From NCBI GenBank assembly GCA_016617855.1, contig JAECUM010009489.1:27634-91633 (forward strand): a stretch of 64,000 bases of DNA, written 5' to 3'. Shown here piece after piece: positions 28,984-41,399 of the stretch. The notes under the pieces are model-generated. The model was not told where the DNA came from and did not search any database. It saw nothing but the letters and a program-made list of their open reading frames with translations. How positions within the stretch are numbered: the stretch's first letter is position 1; every line of letters starts with the position of its first letter. Origin of the DNA: Megalonaias nervosa (Eukaryota > Mollusca > Bivalvia > Unionida > Unionidae). Both the position numbers and the translations under genes were made by a program.

Positions 28984-30282
28984 TTAATTTGTGGGCTCGT
29001 TAGGGAGACTAGTATAGGCAGGTCTCTTTCCTCTATTGGAATTTTGGCATTGATACCTGTATGTATTTTGAGTACTATAAGGTTGGGATCGAAATCCTGC
29101 CCTCTGATTGAAATCTGGACCTCTTATGGGTCCACCACCTCTAGCACCATGGCCTCTATTGAAACCTCTGTGAATCTGGGCAAAATTTTCTTTGGCAAGC
29201 GCAAACCCAGTGTCACATTTTTTAACTTCTTTGGCCACATCATCTCCAAAAAGCATCAGTGTTATTGGAGTATGCATATTACAAAGATTGGAATATTTCA
29301 TTTTCAAATGTGGTCGAATCATATACCTCCTTCTTAGGGAGACATGATATTGCACCTGACCCATAAGGGTAATAACATCTGAAATTAGGGTCTTTGCTTT
29401 TTCATTAGTGGCAATCTGAGACTTTATTAATTCTGCTAATTGGATGACTGGCTTAATGCTTGCAGCAACAAGATTTTGTATGTCCCTAAAGGCTTTGTCT
29501 TAAGAGTGAACTCAGTTGCTAAGGTCATTCCAAATTGCTTGATTGACAAGTGGGGGACCCAACTTATCAGTTTTCTGGGATCTTGTACTTCTGAACAATT
29601 TCATCTGTTGCACATAAGGAAGTGCATGCAGTATTAATCATTTCTGCTAAGGATTTAGGTATTGGCTTTCCTTTTTGGGGAGTTTTTAGTTGGGGTAACT
29701 GCCACACATCATCAGCATTGCTAGTAGAAATACAGTTGTAATCAGGCTGCAGATCATCAAACAATGCCCTATTTATTTTTCCACTCAGCGAAATTTGCTT
29801 GAGTGGTCTACTTGCATCACCCTCTTCTGGGGTAACCTCAACATCGCTATATGGCCCTTCATTTTCAACTTCTACATGTAATTCAGGTAAGCGTTCACCA
29901 AAACGGTCATCAATTTCATTGTCATCTGCCATAACAGGCTGTATATCATTTAGACCCAATTTTTTCTTCAAAAGCTCAATGTCTGTTTTCGACAGGTTAT
30001 TTATGTCTATGAGAATGGACATCTTTGACTGTCCGACATTTTTTGTTTGTTTGTCCACCATAACAGGCTTGCGTTTTGCCACTTTCTGAACTTCAGTCAC
30101 AACAGACTTCAATTTTTTGTCTTTGTTTTTTTTTGTTTTTGTGGCTTCATAACTCTTCCCTCTTTTGAGGAACTTGCCTTGACTTCGCAAAAGGCTGCAA
30201 TATCCTCAGGCCCAAAACCCGAAAATTCCGAGTCGGCTTCGAGGTCGGTAATTGAGAGGACTTCGTTCTCTTCAGTAGCCAT
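28984..30282 (-). pseudogene. DIRS gag-like gene, frameshifted
   Basis: It starts at ATG 30282 (MATEENEVLSITDLEADSEF). A shift near 30130-30170 moves it to the frame of 29567-30190, a Lys-rich then acidic 200-aa stretch. That frame stops at 29567 (VQKYKIPEN). A further frame at 28984-29364 contains LMLFGDDVAKEVKK and an RG/G-rich RNA-binding-like tail (RGFNRGHGARGGG). This is the usual layout of DIRS gag. It has at least two breaks. Confidence 0.7.
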
Positions 30283-30423
30283 TACAAATAAACAAAAAGA
30301 AATTATAACAAATAACACGTATAGCTTGGACTACATCCTAACCTGGCTACAACACCACCTAACTACACACCTATTATTGAACTTACCGCTACCTACCGTT
30401 CCGCTACAGTGCCAGAATAACTC

Positions 30424-30584
30424 TGAGATACCTCGTGCAGGTGGCTTGTTTATATAGGGTACTTCAGGTGACGTGTCGTGTGACTGATAAAAGTTTCCTT
30501 TTCTTTGAAGAGCACCTGTTTCCGCCAATAACAGAGTAACATGCTATGTATACATGTGAGGCTGAAGGCTTTACGAAAAATAAT
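30424..30584. repeat. DIRS inverted terminal repeat (right on +)
   Basis: Inverse of 23669-23802. It contains GGTGGCTTGTTTATATAGGG and TTTCCTTTTCTTTGAAGAGC, and ends GAAAAATAAT at 30584. Confidence 0.88.
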
Positions 30585-30714
30585 TTGGCTGAGTGGGACA
30601 TGACTGCGGCATGATGCCCCAGTGCACTGCCACAATACAGACATCGTAGCGATATGACTGAAAAAATTTTAAAACTGTTAAAAATCCAAATCACACACAC
30701 ACACACACACACAC
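30585..30714 (+). mobile_element. SINE family 1, 3' half with (CA)n tail
   Basis: Matches the 3' part of the uninterrupted SINE copy at 56749-57075: GGCATGATGCCCC, ACATCGTAGCGATATGACTG, then AAATCCAAATCACACACA. It is the continuation of 23445-23616. Confidence 0.85.
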
Positions 30715-31312
30715 TACCCAGAACATGACTTAATGCATAATCTACTACATTTTTTTGTTTTCTCAAAAGATGTGTTATTCTTCACAGATAATTGTGTACT
30801 TTGTCACCAGATATGGAAATGGTTAAAGAACTTCTGCACATTTACAAATAATGGTGGTTGGAGAGTGCTTGCTTGATTGAAAATTGATTGATAAAATCAT
30901 GGATGACAGCTCAGATGTTGAGAGTGAAGGTAGTGATTTTGAAGTTGGTGATTCTGAAGATAGTAATGATTTAAATGATGGATTAGACTTCCATCAAGAC
31001 ATAACTGTTGGTGACAAAATAAGTAGGTAGATGTCTGTCGCAGATTTCAATAAAATCATCTCACATCACAGATTGGATCTAATTTAGAGATGTTTACATC
31101 TGTGACAATGAAGAAGCTGCAGAGGGCCACCAGATATAAACTAACGAAAATTAAATGGTACCTTGATTATTTAGGTTTTTTTCCAGTTTCTACCTTAAAA
31201 CAAATGCAACATTTGATGAAAGCATGATTAAATCTAAAGGCAGACATTACCGCCAAGTAAAACCAACACAGTGGGGCATAGATCTATGGAATATAGCAGT
31301 CATTTAACTATA

Positions 31313-31316
31313 TATA

Positions 31317-31357
<41 letters not shown>
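31313..31357. repeat. (TG)n(TA)n microsatellite
   Basis: Alternating TG and then TA dinucleotides directly before the SINE end. Confidence 0.95.
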
Positions 31358-31368
<11 letters not shown>

Positions 31369-31607
31369 TATTGTGGGGCTTAACGCCATTTTTCAGCACA
31401 TGATAGGCTATACATGGCGGCCAGTATTAATGGTGGAGGAAGAAACCGGGAGATCTGCGGTAAGAACCACCGACCCACGAGAAGCTCCTGGCAAGCTTTC
31501 TCACATATCCACATTCGCCGAATCTTAGACTCGAACCCACACAGACAGAGGTGAGATGGCAGTGATCCATAACGGAGAGCATTTTAGACCACGCGGCCAC
31601 TCGGGGC

Positions 31608-31609
<2 letters not shown>
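31358..31609 (-). mobile_element. SINE family 2, copy A, (AAC)n tail
   Basis: Minus orientation: the head GGGGCCCCGAGTGGCC-like end lies at 31609 and the (GTT)n complement of the tail at 31358. It is inserted in TA dinucleotide sequence within the piggyBac relic, so target duplication cannot be resolved. Confidence 0.85.

Positions 31610-31655
<46 letters not shown>
31610..31655. repeat. (TA)n microsatellite
   Basis: About 22 TA units after the SINE head. Confidence 0.95.
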
Positions 31656-31660
<5 letters not shown>

Positions 31661-32277
31661 GATTCCAAGTATATGCTGGTAAAGTTAATGGTCAAGGAAA
31701 GGGGCTGGCATGTAGAGCAGCAACATGTCTCTGCTTGCATACATTAGAAAATAATTTGACTTTATATTTTGACAATTTTCACTTCAGCACAGAGTTATTG
31801 AGAGACTTGTATACCTGATGAGTGATGGCCTGTGGAACTGTCTGTAACAACAGGAATGGATTATCAAAAGAGCTGCTACCAAAACAGATACAACTTAATA
31901 AATATGAATACAAAGCAGCACAGAAAGATGGCAAATTACATTTTGTGTATGGCAAAATACAAAAGCTGTATGCATCTTGTCAAATTTTCATGACCAAGTC
32001 ACAAGGCTTGGTAAGCAAACATAGTATGCATGTTTACCGAGGAGTCAAAGTTATAAAAATTCAGTCCGATTACCAACAGACCATGACCAAAGCAGAACTG
32101 TTCAACCAGATGGTTGGATATTATCGTCTCAATCGCTTGTGCATCAAATGGTGGCACAGAAAATGTTCTTTTATCAGATGGAAATTTCAGGATACAACGC
32201 ATATGTATTTGCATGGGACACAAATCTAGACAAAGTAGAAGTAGGTGGCCAACATTTCAGCGCTACCTTGAGGATCT

Positions 32278-32575
32278 TGCTGCAGTTTTGGTTGGTGATA
32301 CAAGAGTTGGAATGGCTGCAGTTTAGGTTGGTGATACAAGAGTTGGAAAGGCTGCAGTTTTGGTTGGTGATACAAGAATTGGAAAGGCTGCAGTTTAGGT
32401 TGGTGATACAAGAGTTGGAAAGCTGCAGTTTAGGTTGGTGATACAAGAGTTGGAAAGGCTGCAGTTTAGGTTGGTGATACAAGAGTTGAAAAGGCTGCAG
32501 TTTAGGTTGGTGATACAAGAGTTGGAAAGGCTGCAGTTTTGGTTGGTGATACAAGAGTTGGAAAGGATGCAGTAT
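32278..32575. repeat. 36-bp minisatellite, about 8 copies
   Basis: The unit GGTTGGTGATACAAGAGTTG plus GAAAGGCTGCAGTTTT recurs at 32290, 32326, 32362, 32398, 32433, 32469, 32505 and 32541. A length divisible by three gives long open frames on both strands, which are artefacts. Confidence 0.95.
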
Positions 32576-32599
32576 TTGTTCCAGTGCCTACCAGAAGAA

Positions 32600-33350
32600 C
32601 AGGGCAAAATACAATTGAAAAAATTGATCTGGAAAAAGAACTGTCATAAATTTTCAATTGTTCTGCAGCTTTGAGAGAGGAGAGAAGTAACAAAACTGTT
32701 TTCATTCCAAAATCAAGGTCATGTTTACAAAGGCAAAACAGCATCATGTTCAGTGCAGTAAATATCTGAAATCATAGTTGCAATGCCATTTGCATATGAT
32801 CAAGTTTACAACAATACATCAAAGCAAATAAAAAAGGGTTTTAATTTTCTTCTGAGCAGTAAATTCATAGATTAGTAAATAAATAAGACTACATTTTCTT
32901 ACTACTGTGATAGAATTTCAAAAGCATGTAGTAAGACTTAACATGGGAGGATAAACAAATTATAATGTCCTTTTATTTCCTCCTTTTTAATGTTTGAAAG
33001 TGTTAAAAAAAAATTAATAAAGAATGGAGAGTTTTATTAGTTTTTAATAATAAATGAAAGACACGAAATCTTGAACAATATTGATTTTAAGCACATTTTG
33101 ATTGAGTTCTCTTCTTCATTCTTTTAAATAATGTTATAATTTCATAAAAATAATAAAATTGAAAACACATAACTAAAACTCAGAGTGAAGCATGATCCTA
33201 GTTCTCAGTAAAAAATCAAAGAAAAACAAATTGACCATGGACATCTGTTTATTATATATTTGATAATCTATTTATGTAGTTAATTAGAATAAGAGTTGTC
33301 TTGATGAATACATGAAATTTCATCAATTTGTCAGTTCCCATCTGGACATT

Positions 33351-33353
<3 letters not shown>
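32600..33353. other. no gene recognised
   Basis: Very AT-rich non-coding sequence. Confidence 0.5.

Positions 33354-33385
<32 letters not shown>
33354..33385. repeat. (CA)n microsatellite
   Basis: About 15 CA units. Confidence 0.95.
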
Positions 33386-33387
<2 letters not shown>

Positions 33388-36300
33388 CAATAAAACTCAA
33401 ATGCCATGAATGCATTTTAGTGGTTGAGTCTTTAAATATTAAAAATCTTTGTGTACAACTTAAAAAGAACATTTTACACTGTGTTGTAGCTGAGTCAACA
33501 GGTTAAAGTATGCCTGCCAATGGGTATGTGGGTGCCCATTGATAATAACCCAGGTAATAAAATGAGCCATCAGGTACCCATTTAGTTCATGTCTAAAAAG
33601 CATGTATCCAAGTTCAGATCGATAATTATATCTGGTGACACTAAGAGCGAGAGAGAGACGGAATAAGGTGTACAGTTTGAGGCTCATGTCTTGTGTCTAT
33701 TGGTTACTGTGCACATGACATAGCATTGACCTACCAAGAAGTTTTTGCTCAGTCTGATATGCAGGGCAGGAGAGTATAGTGCAGCAATTTAAAGTTAATA
33801 CTTTTTAATATTAAATATGGTAAAACACCTAAATGGATGTTCATGTTCACGTGGGGTTTCAGTACAGGAGACTTGGGGTGGGTGGGTGGGGTTCAGGTTA
33901 GGCATTACATATTCCCTTTGATTGGGTACCCAGGTAACAGGACTGATTGGTAACCAGTAGATGTCTACTAAAATTTTGACAGCCCTACAGGTAAGTTCCA
34001 CATGGTGTAGCAGATGTCCACTATTACATAATTATTTTGCTGCGTCAACTGCCTCTATCTTGTAAAGCTCTACCTGTATGTTTGGCCACTTCACTTTCTG
34101 GATTGTTAATGCTAATAATCAGTGGATTGCGCAAGGTATGGGGCTTGCTTGCTAAGATGAGCAAAAGCCGTGGGGGTTAGAGGCCATGACCTAGAAAAAT
34201 AACAAAAATCCGAAGCATCTAGAAGGACACTACTCTGTAAGAAGGCAAAATAACAAGAGGGCACAGCCCGATGGTTGCCTGTTGACCATGTTGCATGTGT
34301 GTGTATTTCTTTTTACAGAATGAAATAGGTTGTGAAATTTTTATATAAAATGTAAATGTGGTAAAGAAGCATTTGATAATCATTGTCAGAAATTTTACCA
34401 TTTTTCATTTTTGCTGAAGATACAAAAAACCATTATTTCAAATAAATTAGGATTGCTGACTTGGTTGACAGATTTCCACTTTAAAAAAAAACCAACATAA
34501 TATTAATATTGGAATGAAAGCATTACCACTCAACGTATAATTGAATTGCATTTCATCTGTAAAACTTTAGATTGTAATAGTAATCACCATTTTCAGAGCA
34601 TGGTGACTCAATGGTTAGCATGTCACACCTATGAGCGAAACGGTCTTGGTTTGGAAACTACATGCCAGACCCATGACTGAAAGGGTGTGGGTTCAAAAAC
34701 TACCATTAAGACAGCCAGGTTTGGATGCTATGGTATGTCCATGGGGAAAGAACTTTACCCCTATTGCCATTGCATTAGATAACCTACTATTTTGTTCCTT
34801 TCCTGTACAAAAAGCAAACCAAAGCAAACTATTTTCAGAAAGAAGAATTTTCAGTGTGATAAAAATAAATATGAGGAGCAATATATTGAATAGTCCATTC
34901 TGCTGACGAATGGATAACTTTTATAATCTTATCTAGCAGACATATTGACAAATGATCTTTTAATTGTATAATGGGTTTTTTTTCTGTTCTAGCATCACTG
35001 CTGTATATCACTGAGCCCTATAGTTTGTGACAGTGTGTATTATTGATCAGGTTTGTTAACTGTGGATGTGAATTTTCCACAGCCAGCAATGAAGAGTGAA
35101 ATCTAGAAGCAGCCATCTTAGGACATCAATAACATCATCATTAAACCACTGGGACAGAGTTTTTAAGTTGTAGTCAATATTTTAGCGCAAAATTGGAAAC
35201 CATATTGAAAGGGGGAGTTTCAAGTATTGAATAATTCAATCTTCCAGGATTATTCAGAATGAAAATTGAAGGATTTTTTTTAAAATGCCATCTGCTTCTC
35301 ATGTGAATAGTGAAATGAATTTGCAACATTATGCCATGTTGCAGAAACATGATGGAGGAATTTTAGACATATGGACGTGTTGGATGTGACACATGTATAT
35401 TATTCCATATGGGCAGGTCTGAAGAACTTGCATCAGAAATAATGTATGACCTTCATATAGGCAAGATGGGACGTCTGCGGAAAATTCTCTCTGGGCTCAG
35501 TGATACAGATTCACTGGTAGTTAGTTATTTATGTGTTTATCTTGGGTATCATGTTTTTCATTCCTCTTTCATTACATTATAGTTGTAAAACAATTCATCA
35601 TTATCATAGTACAGCATTGTCAATGTACTGACTGTTGGTCAGTTTTAGTCATTGGTCAGAGTAGGTCATCACACATTTTGCCTATGGTTTCAGTCTTTTA
35701 ATTCACTTGTGTTTTTTGACGATTGCCAACAAATGCTTTTTTGGAACCAGGAAAGATAGCATTTTTCACAAGCTAGAATACTGACAATACTTCTCAGACA
35801 CAATGTAAAATAAAGGTATATAGATAACTGTGGAATAAAATCTGCAGTTTTCCATGTGACCAAGGGCAGTTTAAATGTTGTCTCACAGTGAAAATAATCA
35901 TTAAGACAGCATATGATTTAACATTTTCATGTATAGTTATCAGTTTAATCCTTGTAATTAGACATCCTAAACCAGTCAAGTTTAGTCATTGTCAATACAA
36001 GTCAGAAGTACAATATCTACTTATGGTCATGCTTACGGTATTTTTCCAACAAAAAGCCCATGCTTTCAATGTTTTCACCAGATTTCCAAGAAAATCAACC
36101 ACTGGGGCCCCTTAGGTCGAGTTTATGGACCCCATTTGCACTTTCATAGCCCCATCTATTATTTATTTTTTATTTTTACATCACATTACATTACATTCAT
36201 AAATTATGAATGTTTATATGAAGTTCTTTTAAATTGATGTATAAATTTTACACACCAGTAGTAATTTTTTATACTAAATTATTTTTCAGTTATTATCAAG

Positions 36301-37197
36301 TTCTTATTCAGTATAAAAATTTCTTCAGTACAGATACATTAGAACAGAAATGACAGTGCCTTTATAATGTATGGATGCTCTGTCTTGTGTGTTTTCTGTT
36401 AAATTGCTGCATAGTTGTGTGCAGAATAAAATCTTAAATTTTTATATGGTCACTGAAGCAAGCTTTTTCATATGGTCATTGAAGTCAGCTGTTTTATTTT
36501 ATGATATAAATAGTGTGATTATTCCATTTTCTTGTGAATTCTGTATGCTTGATCAACCGAACTATTATGCCTAATACTGGTATGAGACGTTGAGGGAAAG
36601 TCCCCATAATCATCATCACTAATTTCAGTTAAATCATTTTCCTCTATCTTTAAATTTCTAGTGTTGGAATATATTTCACACTGTCGTTTTGACCTTCAGT
36701 GACTTGAGTATTCAGAGGCGAGACATTCTTTTATTCTTTACAGTTCGCATGCATAGAACTTTATTTAAGCGTGAAGTAATCTTGATCAACGAAATGCATG
36801 TCTGATAAAACCACATGTCTGGATAATTTGGAGAACTTGCCTGATAGTTGGGAAACAGGAGAAGATAGCAAATGTATTCCTTTTCTGATGCATCACTGAT
36901 CACATGGGCCCTTTTGAATTTGAGTGAATAAAGGTGCATATGGTGCCGGCTGGAAAAAAAACACCACTGCTTTAATGATAAGACACACCTTGACACTTCC
37001 TGAAGTTTTGGGAAATATTGGCTGACGATATCTTTCATTTTAAGGCTGTCCCCATTCTTGTAACTATGGGCATATGTCATTGTTTTGATTGGTCAGAGCT
37101 GCCATTGTCATTGTCATTGTTGGCTGCAGTCAGTACATTCTGCAAACTTATTGGTCACATGCTAAAACAACTTGTCCACTTGAGATATCAGAAAGTA
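33386..37197. other. no gene recognised; possible decayed tRNA-SINE near 34600
   Basis: Intron-like sequence. Near 34600-34700, TGGTGACTCAATGGTTAGC followed by GTGTGGGTTCAAAAAC resembles A and B boxes of a decayed tRNA-derived SINE. All open frames are short, without domains. Confidence 0.4.
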
Positions 37198-37218
37198 CAA
37201 ATAATAATAATAATAATG

Positions 37219-37253
<35 letters not shown>

Positions 37254-37300
37254 CACAATTTATTTATATCGGGTGACTCATTAGACTCTTGAGGCCATTT
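37198..37300 (-). repeat. (AAT)n microsatellite with adjoining repeat tail
   Basis: About 17 AAT-type units, then CACAATTTATTTATATCGGG and TGACTCATTAGACTCTTGAG. It resembles the junction at 22731-22850. The 700 bp that follow may be the rest of the same dispersed element. Confidence 0.6.
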
Positions 37301-38870
37301 TAAGAAGAGTATAACAATGATCATTATATGAAAGATAACAGTAATTACTGTTTATTTTAATGTGATTAGAATTAACCACTGACTACAACACTAAAATGTG
37401 AACCAACCTGCAACACATAGTTCCATTCCAATGAACATGGTACTATTTAAAAATAACTACTTTGTTCATTTACTAAAGCTCATGCATGTAACTACATTTT
37501 TCTATTGAATTTGATGTTCCTCACAGCAGCTCAGCAACTCAGACTTGTTCATATGCACATCAGGCCTGGCTCCCTCAGAGGGTCCTGGACCTGCCACCCA
37601 TCAACACTGTTTTCAAGCTGTGAGCTATTAGACAAACATACATACTCGAGATATCTCTCCTTATGGTAATATTTACAGCAGATTTTGGTTTTCGTTAATC
37701 CTACAATGTAAGATGCCTCCCCTGATATATTTGTGTGTTTTAGGTTACTGCCTAAATAATGGCATTGGGTAGCATGTTCCAGGGTCCACTAATATCAGAA
37801 CGAGAAGTCCAGTTTTAAGGAATATGTAACTACTTGGCAGGCCATATTAATGGTTTTCTTCAAATTAAAGTCACATTGCTTTAGTTGGACTTCACTTACT
37901 CTGATGTCTTTTTTTCTAATAATATCAAATCCTGATGGTTCTGAATGAAATGAAGCAATCTAAACACTTTATTCAATATTATTATATTTTCATTCGTTTC
38001 ATTATGGAAACATGCTTCATACTTGAAGGTTTCCATGTGATGCTGATCTCAACTTTTAAATCCTGAACATGCTGTTAGAAAGTACAAAAATATAAAAACC
38101 TAAGGTACACATTTAAAAAAACAAGGCATTCGAAAGTACAAATATAAAAACCTGAGGTATTGGAAAGTACACAGATATAAAAGCCTATCACCTCTATCAT
38201 TATCAAATGCTTGGGAAAATTTGGTGTTCCATTTAAAGGTTAATGAAATCAGATAGTCATAATCATGGGTATGAATTTTGCTGTAACTTTATTATATATT
38301 GACAGAATTCTAAATAAACACTATTGGTGTAATTTACAGAGTTTGACTAAAGGTGTTTAAAGAAGTTTCATGTGTGTGTTCTGCAAGACAATTTAAATTA
38401 CTTGCTTCTTCTGTAAGCACAGTCCATGTTATACTATGGCACATACGATCAGTATAAACTATGCTACTGGTTCACATTCCAGATGTTCCGTCATGTTTGA
38501 AATATCAATAATTAATCATGAGATCATGTGTTGAAATTGAACCATATTAACTAAGGCAACTTGAACTAGTCTTGGGTCACCAAGCCATGTTGATGCTTCA
38601 GAAAGCACAATTAACATCTTGCTGTGTAAGCATCGTCTCGTAGTGAAAGTTTGATTTTGAGGTGTTCATAAAATACCTTATCAAATTTTAAAAAATGCAG
38701 TGTAACGGGGGACTTTAAACATTAAAGCCTCCTTAATTGATTTGGCGATCGTTAACTAGGGAATGACCTCCCACGGTGTTATTGCCCAGTGTGGACGGAT
38801 AGATGGAATGTTAACAGATAGCTGAACAAGGCTCTTGAAAGAAATAACAACTACGAGCCCCCTTTACCAA
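37301..38870. other. no gene recognised
   Basis: Non-coding. A short repeated phrase GAAAGTACAAATATAAAAACC occurs in about three imperfect copies at 38078-38185. Confidence 0.45.
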
Positions 38871-39030
38871 TAAATAAAAATAAATTTAATCAATTAGTAC
38901 ATAACCAAGATTTCATCTTTCAATCCAACATATTTACTAAAATAAATGTAATCAATTGATACATAACCAAAATTTCACTTTCAATTAATACATGACCAAA
39001 ATTTTACTTTTCAATCCAACAGATTTACAT
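38871..39030. repeat. ~65-bp tandem repeat, 2-3 copies
   Basis: Units contain AATCAATTAGTACATAACCA and TTTCAATCCAACA. Confidence 0.7.
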
Positions 39031-39337
39031 TGATAGAATTTAGTCGCAGTGTTCAATTTACATCATATTATGAGTAGTGAATTTAAAGTTAAATTCCACG
39101 CTTGACAGCATCACCTGGCGTCTGTCTCCTCTCGTCTTGTTTCCACATCTAATGCGTGCGCTTTGGTCCTCTTTCCGACCCCTGTTTATTCCAACCTCTC
39201 TTAGATGCAGATTTCCCCTTGACTCATATGGTTTTCCTTTTACTTCTTTTCTCCTTTCTTCGAGGGTATAAAGCTGTTCCCTTAAATACGAGAGTATTAC
39301 GAGAGCTAGTTATGTTTTCACCCACTTATTTGCGTAT

Positions 39338-39482
39338 GTATATAAACTCACTTTGTTCGTATTCAAATTAGCGATTGACACTGCATAAATTCTGACATAA
39401 TGTAATCATATATATAAACTCTCTTTGTTCGTATTCAGATTAGCGATTCACACTGCATAAATTCTGACATAATGTGATCGTA
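39338..39482. repeat. 73-bp direct duplication
   Basis: TATATAAACTCNCTTTGTTC, then GTATTCANATTAGCGATT, then ACACTGCATAAATTCTGACA occur twice in tandem with few differences. Confidence 0.9.
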
Positions 39483-41399
39483 ACAAATAACGGTCCTTAC
39501 AAATTCCTGTATTTCGGTAAGATAGATGCTATATTTGTACAAATGACCTTAGCTTGAAGTTCATTGCCCTTGCCGCATAGCAATTGATTAGGAATTACCA
39601 CGTGTTCTCTACAGACACATGTGGCCGTATATACCAGCATACATTACTACACGTCTTATTTACATTTGACTAGTCAATTCTGTCCAATAAGATAAATGTT
39701 TAATTACTTATGGCATAATATTCACTAAATCTAGCTTCAATAACCAATAACCTGCAAGATCATTTAAGCATTGCGAAATCATATATAAATATACAATTGT
39801 CATTAACTCATGACAACAGTATCATCCTACACAGGAAATCAATTTAGGTAAACATAAAAAAAAAATATGACACATCTGCATATTAGGGTTAAGTCATAAA
39901 TCTCTATGAAATACTGCATATTTGAACATTCTTTGGGTTACATCATAAATCCCTATGAAAATACTGCACATTGAATATCTGATTACATGCAATCCGTCAA
40001 TTCTATCAATGAACTAACTCTAAAATTAAGAAATAAATTGCATACAACTCTCAGCAACAGAATCCTCTGAACTTGAATAATCGAGACATAGCATGAATCA
40101 TAAGCATATCAAACACATTTGCATAAAACAAACAAATGAAAATAGAATATTATATTGAAACTAAAATTGCGTACCTTAATGCTGTCCTTTCTTTCTTCCC
40201 ACACAATCGTGTGTCAAATCTCTATAGCCTGTCTTCCTTTCCAAGACAGCTATCTGACCATTCTTCGTTAACGAGGGAACACAATTCTATTGTTCCCACG
40301 GAGTTAGACCTTTCATCTTCTCACAAGGCAAGAGTCGAACTGAAGAATTCTGAGTAAGTTGGTACCCTAAATTCTAGTTTCCCAAAGTGTACGCCTTAAT
40401 TCTTTACTGACCAATCAGAAGTAACTGTTCCTAAAATTCTGCCCAAATAATCACGTCTTTCATCAGATTTCACCAGCCTAAAATATGCTGCAATTAGCTT
40501 TCCTTTGAATATCAATTATTTGACATAAAGTCCTCTTCCGACTGATATGGTTGTAACTCTGTGTACGCTGTGTCACTATACCATTACGATGACTTGGTCA
40601 ATCCTACTGAAGCTTAACGTAGACCCTTTTATGTTTCAGAGATGAAATAAAAGAAATATCAGTGAACTTTCTCAAGACCTTTTGGCTTGACTAAGTTAAC
40701 TTCAATGCACAATTTATTCACATTAAGTTTCAATAAGTCTTCAAAATTTGCCACATTACATGCAGTTAGTTCCAAATATACTGTTTATTAAATTCTGATA
40801 TGGAACTCTGAAGAGAGCATAGCAGTGACACCCACGACCTTCTTGATTACTCCAGGTTATAAACTTTCTTTTCTCCTTGAAGAAATCCATTGTAGATACT
40901 TTTCATTCACTCTTCAGTGTCAATCCTCTGATTACATTCCAGTACATGAAAATAATTATGCATTTTGTAGACCATTCAGTGACTCTTCTGTTCATGTACA
41001 TGCAGATATTCGCAAATTTGTTTGGCTACACGTTGTCAACCACTCAATTCATGTGCATGCAGACATGCACAGTATTTATATTATTGTAATTAGCCACCAA
41101 TCACTTGATTTACTAGTATATGCAAATTATTGAACATTTTTATACACTGCTAGTAGTCAATGACTGTTCATATAATGGTTCTTGTAAATAAAATGTGCAC
41201 TTTTTTATACCCCTACCTTTATATACATGTGCGCATACAGTAATCCACATGTTCATCCATCTGTCCTTCTGGCATTTCATCCATCCATCCTTCTGGCTCT
41301 TCCTCCATCCATTATGCATTAGCACAACTACCTGGTAGTTCCAGAGTTTTTGATGGATTACCACTTTTTTATTGGTGTTATTCCACAATTAGTTCACAG
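39483..41399. other. no gene recognised; small duplication at ~39890-39985
   Basis: Intron-like. A ~58-bp direct repeat (CATAAATCCCTATGAAA-type, then ATACTGCA) lies at 39893-39980. Confidence 0.45.

Larger units (their letters stand above)
23617..30584 (-). mobile_element. DIRS-like tyrosine-recombinase retrotransposon (degenerate)
   Basis: Read on the minus strand: gag, RT, RNase H, tyrosine recombinase, internal complementary region, with inverted terminal repeats at both ends. About 4.9 kb remain after subtracting the 2.1-kb DNA transposon inserted in RT. It lacks LTRs, an rve integrase and an aspartic protease, as DIRS elements do. Both edges sit at ATAAT, which fits recombinase-mediated insertion without a normal target duplication. 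Frameshifts in gag, RT and the RNase H-YR linker show it is dead. Confidence 0.9.
30900..32235 (+). pseudogene. piggyBac-like transposase relic, split by a SINE
   Basis: It begins with an acidic N-terminus (MDDSSDVESEGSDFEVGDSE at 30900) broken by stops. Then comes a segment with ATFDESMIKSKGRHYRQVKP (~31205-31265), the piggyBac catalytic DESM region followed by KP..WG. After the SINE, DNFHFSTELLRDLYT, then an open stretch (31822-32229) with ACGTVCNNRNGLSKEL, and near the end MVGYYRLNRLCIKWW follow the piggyBac order. Many stops and a SINE at 31358-31609 show it is dead. A cut-and-paste transposase remnant. Confidence 0.8.

Noticed and set aside
32139..32607. Several overlapping repetitive frames on both strands
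   Set aside because: All are translations of the 36-bp minisatellite.
35466..35516. Possible first coding exon (MGRLRKILSGLS...) ending at a GTAG donor, upstream of the calcium channel exon
   Set aside because: Only 17 codons after an in-frame stop, no recognisable similarity, and a weak donor. Chance is a sufficient explanation.
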